From Azolla caroliniana (taxonomy: Eukaryota > Polypodiophyta), in assembly GCA_043228905.1 (NCBI GenBank), contig JBHGNT010000007.1, positions 21,762,001-21,826,000 of the forward strand: DNA of 64,000 nucleotides, written 5' to 3'. Below, in pieces: positions 55,529 to 64,000 of this stretch. The notes under the pieces are model-generated. The model saw only the letters and a list, made by a program, of their open reading frames with translations. It made no database searches and had not been told where the DNA came from. Position 1 is the first letter of the stretch. Each line of letters opens with the position of its first letter. A program made the position numbers and the translations under genes.

Positions 55529-55961
55529 TGTAAGCTTAAGATAAGGATAATGAAAAGATAGATAGAAAGGAGAAAGAGAAAGAAGGGTGCCGATCCACCC
55601 GACCACCCCCGAGCGAAGGGATCGAGACGGACTCGAGCCTCGATCGGCGTCCCATACCACCGCCGTGGCGTCGAGTCGTACCTGGTGCTGGCGCGCTTGC
55701 TACAAGAGTTGACCCACCACACGAGCAGAGTCTCGATGTAGTCAAAAGATGATCAAATGAGGGTAGCTAGGCCTCTTATTTATAGCGATACCCAAGGCCC
55801 CCAGGCAAGTTCACACTTGACCTAATGGGTTGTCTCAATCCCGAGGATAAAAGTAATCCTCCCCTTCTTTACACTCTCATTTAACACTCACACTTATCCA
55901 CGTGTATAGATTACTACGGTAAATTCTTACCACGGGATATTATATGGTCATGCCCGTAACA
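55529..55961 (-). repeat. 3' LTR of the chromovirus
   Basis: On the - strand a polypurine tract (aaagagggggagta) is followed at 55961 by TGTTACGGGC. The proposed other end is ...CTTACA at 55529, giving short inverted ends TGTxA/TxACA and a 433-bp LTR. A TATA box (tataaata on the - strand, 55785-55778) lies inside. The left end is inferred; no 5' LTR copy is available for comparison. Confidence 0.55.
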
Positions 55962-58900
55962 TACTCCCCCTCTTTAAAACATTGCACTCTTGCAATGGAA
56001 AGTTAGGGAAGTTAGTTCTAAGAGTATTTTCGCGTTCCCATGTGGCATCTTTTATTGATTTATCCATCCATTTTATTTTAAATTCTTGGATTTCTTTAGT
56101 ACGTAATTTTTTTGTTTTAACATCGAGAATTCTTTCTGGTACATGTGGTTTAGAAGATAATTCTTCAGAAGTAACCAGAGTTTCAGTCGTAACTGTATTG
56201 TCGCCAGAACCTAGAAGTTCTTTTAGACGACTCACATGAAAGATTGGATGAATTCCAACACCATCGGGAAGAGCGAGACGATAGGCTGATGACCCAATGC
56301 GTTTGAGGACTGTAAAAGGTCCACAAAACCATGGGGCTAACTTAGCGCACTTACCCGTAGACAATGTCTTAGAATTGTGAGGTACACGTAAAAATACCTT
56401 CTGTCCAGGGTTGAATACACGAGGTTGCCGATGATGATCGGCATAAAAACGCGCTCTATCTTGAGCTGTTTTTATATTATCTCGTGCAATATGCAACATA
56501 TCTTGCATATCCCGAAGAAAGTTTTGCGTACTTCGCAACTTATCATGATGTATAGTAACATCAATCGGGGCTCGTGGCTGAAAACCATACATCAACATAA
56601 AAGGACTATATCCCGTCGACGTATGCTTGGAGCTGTTATAAGCAAACTCCAAAATTGGGAGATAACGTTCCCATTTTGTTGGTTTTGCACCAACGTATGC
56701 TCGAAGCATGTCCTCAATAATTTGATTTACTCGTTCTGTTTGTCCATCGGATTGAGGATGATCCGTGGAGCTCATGCTCAACGTAGTTTCTAACTTCTTA
56801 AAGACTTGTGTCCAGAAGTCACTAGTAAACTTTGGATCTCGATCACTCACGATATCCATCGGTAACCCATAAAAACGAAACAATTCGTCAACGAATTGGT
56901 AAGCCAATTCAGGAGCTGTTACCGTGGTTTTAGTAGCAATAAATCTGACCATTTTAGTTAGTCGATCAACGACAACCCAGATGGCATCATGACCTTTTTG
57001 GGTGCGAGGAAGGCTAACAATAAAATCCATGGATATACTTTCCCACTTATTATTGGGAATGTCCAAGGGATGTAAAAGTCCTGCGGCTTTAAGTCGCTCG
57101 GCTTTGTTAACCTGACACTGGTGACATTTAGTCACATAGCTATGTATGTCAGGACGCATCTTAGGCCAATAAAATTGAGTGGAGATGAGAACGAGTGTAC
57201 GATGTATTCCAGGGTGCCCTGCTGAGGGTGCATCATGGCATTAAAAAAGAATCCTCTTTTTGACCTCGGGTAAATCTGGAACACAAACCTTCCCATTACG
57301 GTAGAGCAAACCGTTAGCAATGTGGAAGTATTCCTTCGAGGATGTGGTGGTGTCTGTTCCAGACTCAACTCTTGCCCAGTATTTTGCGAAATAACTGTCA
57401 TCAGGATACTTTCCTCGAAGGTGATCATAAAGATCTGATGATATTTCAGTGAAGCTAAGCGTGTTAACTTCACGGATGCGACTTAGTGCATTAGCGACAA
57501 TGTTCATGGAACCTTTACGATATCGTATGGAAAAATCAAAGTCCTGGATGAGATCAGCCCATCGTGCCTTACGACCTTTCAGGTCTTGTTGGTCACAAAA
57601 ATATTTCAAGGACTCGTGGTCCGTAGTTACCACAAAGTGATTTCCATAAAGATAATGGCGCCATGTTTTGAGCGCATGTATAATTGCAAATAATTCCTTT
57701 TCTTGAACGGTATACCGACATTGAGCAGAATCAAGTTTCTTACTCTCGAAGGCTATTGGTTTACCATCTTGATACAAGACAGCACCTATAGCATAATCGC
57801 TTGCATCGGTTTCAACCTCAAAAGGTTTTGAAGGATCAGGTAAAAGAAGTGAAGGAGCCTTGCAAACTAGGTCCTTGAGTTCCTTAAATGCAAGGTCTAG
57901 TGTAGCATTCCACACAATAGGTTTTGTAGACTTACGCGTTTGACCTTTTAAAAGATCAGTAAACAGCATCGTCAATTGGGAGTAATTACGAAGAGACTTT
58001 CGCAAAAACCCCACAAAACCAAGGAATGATCGAACTTCTCGAATATTCCGAAGAGTGGGCCAAAGCTTGATTTTCTCACTGCGAGAAGGATCAATTTCAA
58101 TTCCTCGTTCGATTATGAGATGTCCTAGATAAGTAATTGATTTCTTGAAGAACTCACATTTTGAGATCTTCGCATAAAACTGTTTGTCACGCAATGTTTG
58201 TAAAACAAAGCGGACATGTCTAGCATGTTCTTGTAATGTACGGCTATATACTAAAATATCATCCAAGAAAATAACGACAAATTTTCCAAGTTGTTCTCGG
58301 AAAATGTCATTCATTTCTTGTTGAAAAGTAGCCGGAGCATTGGTCAAACCAAAAGGCATAACCAAAAACTCGTAATGGCCATAGCGCGTACAAAATGCCG
58401 TTTTAGGAACATCGTCCTCACTTATTCGTATTTGATGGTAGCTAGTACGGAGATCAAGTTTCGTAAAATACCGAGCTCCCTGGAGACGGTCAATTAGATC
58501 GTCAGCCTGGGGCAATGGATACGAATTCTTGATCGTCACTTTATTCAAGCGTCGGTAATTAATACACATACGCCATGTGCCCTCTTTCTTTTTAACCAAG
58601 AGAACTGGTGCACCCCATGGAGATTTACTATAACGTATATAACCCATTCGTAAATAGTCCTTGAGTTGCTTAGATACCTCATCTTCTTCGGATCGACTTA
58701 AGCGATACGAAGGTATACTTATTGGTGCAACACCAGGTACAATATCTATACGATGGTCTATATTACGTTTAGGAGGTAACCCATCAGGTAGTTCACTTGG
58801 AAAAACATCATGAAAATCATTTAAGATTTCATCAAGTTGTTGTTGTTCAAAATATGTTAATTGAATCGGGACATTATCGATATTGTAAACGTGAATGTCC

Positions 58901-60381
58901 GGATCAAGTACACAATAAAATAACGTAGAACAAGACAACTTGGATATTGATGGACACGAGGAAACAATCGAGAGGGATTGTTTTTTTACACATTGAATAA
59001 AATGCGTACAATCGTTCAGTACAAAAGAAATGGAATGACGAATCCAATCAATCAATAAAGAAGAGTTTTTATTATAAAACCAGGGATAACCCAGTATTAC
59101 ATCGGTGGTACAAAGATTCATTACATGGAAGTCTACTTCCTCTATATAAGTATCAATAGAAATTCCTAATGAATGAATCGCCCCGTTGATGTATTGTACT
59201 CTTCCATCAGCCAAGTGCACCGTGTAGGTGTGATCACTTACGGTGGGTTGGATTCCCCATATCTGAACCAAACGATCATTCACAAAATTGTGTGAGCTTC
59301 CTGAATCAAATAAAAATTGTACGGGAGATCCATTGATATACCCGTCTGCACGTAGTAAATCATTGGGACCCAATACATAGTGAGGGAAAGAACATTGACA
59401 ATTACTTAAATGATGTGTATAGACCTGAAGGACATTAGGAATCTGACCTTTATGGTCTGCAGCTTTAGCTTTGTTGTCGTGCTCTTTCCGTTGGAGCTTT
59501 CGACATTGATCTTTTGTATGACCCTTCTTTTTGCAGAATACACAAAAAGGATGTTGTCGCTTACAATCGCGATCCAGGAATTCGTTGGGTGTCTTGCGTT
59601 TCCCAACAAATTGCGACTGCTTAGTCCCGGGCGCTTCGTTGGGTTTGTTATGGTCCTTCTTCGAAGTGCGTTGATAGCGAAGAACTATTTCAACGGCCTC
59701 TTCGAAGGATTTTGGATCCTTATCGTGCACTATCCAGTGATAGTCCGAATTGGGGATGCCATTGACAAAACAAGCTATCAACCAATTGTCCCCTTCTAGA
59801 CCCGATTTTTGGATTTGGGTTCTAGCATGGTGAACATAGTCTTCTAGCGAGGAAAATTTCCTGCTAGAGAGGTTCATTAAAGCTTGTGCTGCCTCGGTTC
59901 GAGAGGGAGGTTGCAGAAATTGGCCCTTAAAAACCGTGACAAAATCTGTCCAGGTATCGGGCAATTTCCCCATAGTACAGAGGCCACGCCACCAGGCGGC
60001 GGCCTTACCCCCGAGTTCTCGGCCGACATATGCAATCTTCGTACTATCTGGCGTGGGATAGAGCTCAAAATGAGACTCCCATCGTCCCAGCCATGTGCAG
60101 ATTGCTTCTTCGGTTCTTTCCTTTTTGTCTCCCGTAAATGGCTTAAGGACAAATGATGGTTCACCTTGTCGCTCATCAGGTCTATTAGTCTCACGTTGTA
60201 GACTAATGACACGTGCCTCAAGAGCACTCTGAGATTGCCGAAGTTCGGTCATCTGTTGAGCGGTGAAACTAAGAAATTGGGTTATTTGTGCCAAATACAT
60301 CTCAGTGGACATTTGTCCAGGAGGATTCCCTTGAGTTCCTTCCGCTTGAGCGGATGACATCGGGTCGTTAATTTGAGCCAT
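55948..60381 (-). pseudogene. Ty3/gypsy chromovirus gag-pol with a single in-frame stop
   Basis: One long frame from ATG 60381. Gag comes with zinc knuckle [14 protein letters not shown], then protease [12 protein letters not shown] with [10 protein letters not shown] and FLDDILVYS, RNase H ([13 protein letters not shown]...TTDHESLKY), a stop TAA at 57243-57241, and in the same frame the integrase. The integrase has an HHCC zinc region (CHQCQ), a DDE core (SMDFI, VSDRDPKF, TERVNQ) and a C-terminal chromodomain-like segment (PERILDVKTKKLRTKEIQEFKIKW), then a stop at 55948 inside the LTR. About 1,475 codons in all. The stop before integrase is the only break seen, so the copy is fairly young. 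gag and pol are fused in one frame, usual for plant chromoviruses of this kind. No 5' LTR is found right of 60381. Confidence 0.9.
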
Positions 60382-61461
60382 TAAAGATAATTTCTGGAAA
60401 AGAAATAGGATAAGGTCAGAGATATAGTCATAACATCTTGTCGTGATGTAAACATATCATGGGCGAGCATTAATCGATATCATTATCTCACGTCAATACC
60501 CCTCTAGACGTATGAGATGAGGTTCAAGATCAGGTTACTATGGTAACACAAAGGTGTTTTAAAAACCATGGGGGTGACAAATAAATGTCTTTCCCTGATC
60601 TCTATATCGATTTTTTTTATGGTGGCTCCCCGAGGCTCAACCATGTCTCAACCATGTATGTTCGCGTCATGAATAGTTTATACATGAAAAAAAATGTTAA
60701 CAATAAACTATGTTTCGGTGCCCACATAAGTGGTTTCGGCTCTTTAAGTCCTATTACGAGGACCCCGAGGTGCACTTAGACCTTAAGTCTAAACATGTGG
60801 TATAGTCATATGTATCAAGGATGTTGTATGGTCTTGGTCATATTTGAACTCGAGACTTCGAGAACAAATACATTAAACACTTGAGCCAACCAAGTAAGTT
60901 GGTCTTCTCGAATGTTTAATGTTTGATGCGTATAAGAGATATGCGAGGCAATTGATCATATATGTTTTTTTAAAAGAACATATATGTCAAGGGTCCTTAT
61001 TTCGCCCTCATTTACCAAAACTATGTTGGTACGTTACCTAACCTCAAGTCTCGTAATTACGATGGCATACGCCAAAGTGCAACCTAATGGTCAAGCCAAA
61101 TGAGCCCTCGTTTCGTAGTAGGCTCATGTGGGCCATCACATGGTCACGTCATTACGAATGCCTCTCGTAAGAACGAGCTCATGGTGGCATCGTATCCATG
61201 TAACGAGGGAGGGATGTTGGATACGTGCGTCATTGGAGCGACCTCACTTGAAGTGGGTCAAGCCCTACGTACTCAACATCATTATGGCTATTGCGTTTCT
61301 TTACGTAACGAAATCGAGGTCATCAACGGGGTTGTCAACAATAAAAAATTGTTGAAAATGGGATGGTGACAACGCCATTCTCACAAAAATGTGAGGACGG
61401 CCACCAACATCCTTTTCCCGACCATGACAACTTTCGATATAATCACGTAATAACGAATATA
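60382..61461. other. No gene recognised; flank between two retroelements
   Basis: The first bases should be the chromovirus leader, but neither a primer-binding site nor an LTR matching 55529-55961 is visible. A tRNA-like pair of boxes (gagttcaaat and ttggctcaag on the - strand, about 60842-60905) may be a SINE fragment. Bases 61030-61440 are richer in GC but carry no known domain. Confidence 0.5.
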
Positions 61462-62161
61462 TGTTGGGAATCCACGCTTCGATTCACCTTCTTCTTCCCG
61501 GCCACAACCGAGTAATCGCGATTCAATGCAGCAGAAAATAGGAAATACAGAGAAAGACACGATACACAGGGATTAACGTGGAAAACCCTATACGGGAAAA
61601 ACCACGGGAGTGCAAGACTCCAACTATCACTATGAACAGGGATGTACAATGGTGAAGCTACAAGGCAACAACCTTGTGCTCACTGTCTTCGCCACAGGCG
61701 GCGGCAATACACAGAGGCAACGACCTCTTCCTTACTCTTCCTCTCTCACTCTCTCTCGGCCGCTCTCACTTCGCTTCCTCTCAGTGGAAAACAGAAAATG
61801 AGCAACAACATAAACTGTTTGCCCTAAGTCATATTTATACACGTATGACTTTCGGGCTATTTACAAATATAGCCTCAAGGGCCCTTAGCAAACATATTCA
61901 CAAATATGTCCCCGCATCCGGATCTCTCTCCGGGTACATACGTCATCCGGCTCCGTAACCGGGGTCTTCAGCATCCGGCTCCGTAACCGGGGTCTTCAGC
62001 ATCCGGCTCCGTAACCGGGTACTCTTCATCCGGCTCCGTAACCGGGTACTCTTCATCCGGCTTCATGCCGGGTACTCTTCATCATACGGTTCCGTAACAG
62101 CCTCCGGGCTTGCCGTCATTCATCTCCGGACATCCCATCCGGAGGGACCGAAATCCCAACA
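61462..62161 (-). repeat. Copia 3' LTR (700 bp)
   Basis: Ends are TGTTGGGA (61462 on +) and TCCCAACA (ending 62161), perfect inverted ends of 8 bases. On the - strand a polypurine tract (gaagggggagtt) directly precedes TGTTGGGATTTC. It contains a minisatellite (61945-62085) and a (CT)-rich stretch near 61738-61760. Confidence 0.85.
61945..62085 (-). repeat. 27-28-bp minisatellite inside the copia LTR
   Basis: Five units of catccggctccgtaaccggg plus a short joint. Two have the joint gtcttcag and three have tactctt, the last with altered core. They lie near the 5' (U3) end of the LTR on the element's own strand, where promoter or enhancer repeats are usual. Confidence 0.85.
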
Positions 62162-62171
62162 AACTCCCCCT

Positions 62172-64000
62172 TCACTTCGGCATGGGATGTCTCTCCAACC
62201 CGATCCTCTTCCGGCATGCTTCCAGCTTGTCGGGTGTGAGCACCTTGGTCAGCATATCCGACCCGTTCTCGTCCGTGTGGATCTTCGTCAGCACGAACTC
62301 CTTGTCTTCTATCCTTTCCCGGATCCAGTGGTATCTACGCTGGATGTGCTTCGTCCGGGAGTGATAGGCCGCATTCTTCGCAAGGTGGATGGCACTCTGA
62401 CTGTCGCAGTAGAGTCGGTACTCCTCCTGCCGGATACCGAGCTCTCTAATGAAGTCCTTCATCCATATTATTTCCTTGCCGGCTTCAACAGCCGCCATGT
62501 ACTCCGCCTCCGTGGTTGACAACGCAACCGTCTTCTGCAGCCTCGACTGCCACGAAACAGCTCCCCCTGCATAAGTCATCACATACCCTGATGTGGACCG
62601 GCTGGTATCTGCATCAGCCGACATATCCGAATCGGTGAAGCCGTCGAGTTCGGGCTTACCGGAGCCGAATCGGAGGCACACGTTTGCCGTGCCCTTCAGG
62701 TATCGGAGTATCCACTTGACCGCGTTCCAGTGCTCTTTGCCGGGATTGCTCATGTACCGGCTCACTACTCCAACTGCATATCCGATGTCCGGTCTCGTAC
62801 ACACCATGGCGTACATCAAGCTCCCGACGGCTGAGGCATACGGTACTTTCATCATATCCTCCTTTTCAGCCTTTGTCTTGGGACTTTGCTTGCTGGTCAG
62901 CTTGCAGTTTGCCGGGAGGGTCGATCCGACCGGTCTTGCTTCCGACATGTTGAACCGGTGAAGCACCTTCGTCACGTACTTCTCCTGTGACAGCCACAAC
63001 TGCTTCTTCTTCCGGTCCCGGATGATGTGCATCCCTAGTATTTGCCTCGCCGGACCCAGGTCCTTCATTGAGAAGGTTCGGTGAAGAGCCTTCTTCAGCA
63101 TCCGTATCTTGACCTGGTCCCGTCCGACGATCAACATGTCGTCCACGTACAGGAGGAGTATTAGAGAGTCTCCTCCTTCGAACTTCTTCACAAACACGCA
63201 GTGGTCGGACTGCGTTTTGTGGTACCCTTCGTCGGTCATGAAGGAGTCAAACTTCCGGTACCATTGCCGGGGAGCCTGCTTCAGTCCGTAAAGGCTCTTC
63301 TTCAACCGGCATACCAGGTGCTCCTTCCCTTTCTTCTCGAATCCTTCCGGTTGCTGCATGTAGATCTCTTCTTCGAGGTCACCGTGAAGGAATGCCGTCT
63401 TCACGTCCATCTGTTCTACCTCGAGGTCCATGCTTGCCGCTATGCTCAGCACCGTCCGGATGGAGGTCATCTTCACTACCGGGGCAAATATCTCGTCGAA
63501 GTCGACGCCCTTCTTTTGCTGAAACCCCTTCACCACGATCCTGGCTTTGTATCTCGGGGGGTTTCCGGCATCTCCCGGTTTCAGCTTAAACACCCACTTG
63601 TTTCGAAGTGCCCGCTTACCTTTCGGCAACTCCACAAGTTCATATGTGTGGTTCTCATGCAGGGAATCCATCTCCTCCTGCATGGCACTTAACCACCTGC
63701 GACTATGGTTGTCAAGCTTTGCTTCTTCAAAACTTTCCGGCTCCCCCTCGTCGGTTAGCAGCACGTGCTCTGGTTCCGGAAATCTCCGGGGGGCCCTTCT
63801 CTCTCTTAGAGGATATCTCCGTTCCGGAGCTTCGGTAACCGGTTCTTCCGATTCTTCTTCATCCGAATCCATTTCGGGATCGGGGCCGGTTCCGGTATCA
63901 TTTTCATCTTCTTCGGCCGGTTCTGTTTCTTCGCCGTCTTCGGCCGGATCTTCGAGTGTTAACCGGTCCCTTGCCGGTCGGGACTGCTCTTCGTAGAGTC
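62172..64000 (-). CDS. Ty1/copia pol, C-terminal part: linker, RT, RNase H (continues past window end)
   Basis: The frame is open from base 64000 to the stop at 62172. An acidic linker (about 64000-63830) leads to RYPLRERRAPRRFPEP. RT follows, starting near WLSAMQEEMDSL, with FDEIFAPVVKMTSIR, QMDVKTAFLHGDLEEEIYM, SLYGLKQAPRQWY and the active site LLYVDDMLIV. RNase H follows with GFTDSDMSAD, SWQSRLQKTVALSTTEAEYM and YCDSQSAIHL. Every motif is intact and no stop or frameshift is seen. The ORF ends next to the polypurine tract of the LTR at 62161. It may belong to a complete element whose gag, protease and integrase lie beyond the window. Confidence 0.93.
   Translation of the reverse strand, partial: LYEEQSRPARDRLTLEDPAEDGEETEPAEEDENDTGTGPDPEMDSDEEESEEPVTEAPERRYPLRERRAPRRFPEPEHVLLTDEGEPESFEEAKLDNHSRRWLSAMQEEMDSLHENHTYELVELPKGKRALRNKWVFKLKPGDAGNPPRYKARIVVKGFQQKKGVDFDEIFAPVVKMTSIRTVLSIAASMDLEVEQMDVKTAFLHGDLEEEIYMQQPEGFEKKGKEHLVCRLKKSLYGLKQAPRQWYRKFDSFMTDEGYHKTQSDHCVFVKKFEGGDSLILLLYVDDMLIVGRDQVKIRMLKKALHRTFSMKDLGPARQILGMHIIRDRKKKQLWLSQEKYVTKVLHRFNMSEARPVGSTLPANCKLTSKQSPKTKAEKEDMMKVPYASAVGSLMYAMVCTRPDIGYAVGVVSRYMSNPGKEHWNAVKWILRYLKGTANVCLRFGSGKPELDGFTDSDMSADADTSRSTSGYVMTYAGGAVSWQSRLQKTVALSTTEAEYMAAVEAGKEIIWMKDFIRELGIRQEEYRLYCDSQSAIHLAKNAAYHSRTKHIQRRYHWIRERIEDKEFVLTKIHTDENGSDMLTKVLTPDKLEACRKRIGLERHPMPK

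Noticed and set aside
60382-61461. 5' LTR of the chromovirus
   Set aside because: No stretch here matches the 3' LTR at 55529-55961, and no primer-binding site was found.

Overview
The window is nuclear DNA of a land plant. It holds spliced genes with AT-rich introns, a SCAR/WAVE subunit, a phytocyanin, a telo-box leader, and Ty3/gypsy, Ty1/copia, LINE and tRNA-derived SINE sequences. Few genes, kilobase introns and heavy retroelement load suggest a medium-to-large genome. The style of the elements would suit a seed-free plant, but I cannot name a species.

Layout: 1-7.1 kb is a nest of decayed LTR elements: a gypsy-like pol with several breaks, then a copia fragment that keeps protease and integrase but has lost reverse transcriptase, ending in an LTR. 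7.1-9.6 kb holds SINE pieces, a poly-G tract and a CATC-type satellite. 9.8-14.0 kb (+) is a ten-exon ABI-like (ABIL) gene of the SCAR/WAVE actin-nucleation complex. 17.1-18.6 kb (-) is a two-exon phytocyanin. 21.0-35.2 kb (-) is a 21-exon gene for a 795-residue kelch plus coiled-coil protein whose reading frame I could follow through every splice junction. 37.5-43.4 kb (+) is a five-exon TRAPPC2L gene (TRAPP vesicle-tethering complex). Its second intron and third exon are caught in a near-identical 668-bp tandem triplication.

44.8-46.0 kb is a gypsy chromovirus remnant. 46.1-52.35 kb is a nearly complete LINE on the - strand, bounded by a 13-bp target-site duplication, with several disabling changes. 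53.4-54.1 kb is a roughly 178-bp tandem array. 54.6-55.3 kb (+) carries the first two exons of a hotdog-fold (DHNA-CoA type) thioesterase with a frameshift and a Lys at the usual catalytic Glu. No later exon is seen, because a chromovirus (55.5-60.4 kb, one in-frame stop) and then a copia element (61.46 kb to the window end, open frame) follow.

The host genes are unrelated housekeeping or cell-architecture genes (actin nucleation, vesicle tethering, cell-surface protein, kelch scaffold), not an operon-like system. I found no clear new defence or biosynthetic system. The most unusual items are the TRAPPC2L exon triplication and its GC-AG intron, the 84-nt four-heptad exon modules in the kelch gene, the phytocyanin with three of four copper ligands, and a dispersed LINE-like family that sits mostly in introns. 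Gene models are manual: splice sites were chosen by GT/AG (once GC/AG), phase continuity and family resemblance.
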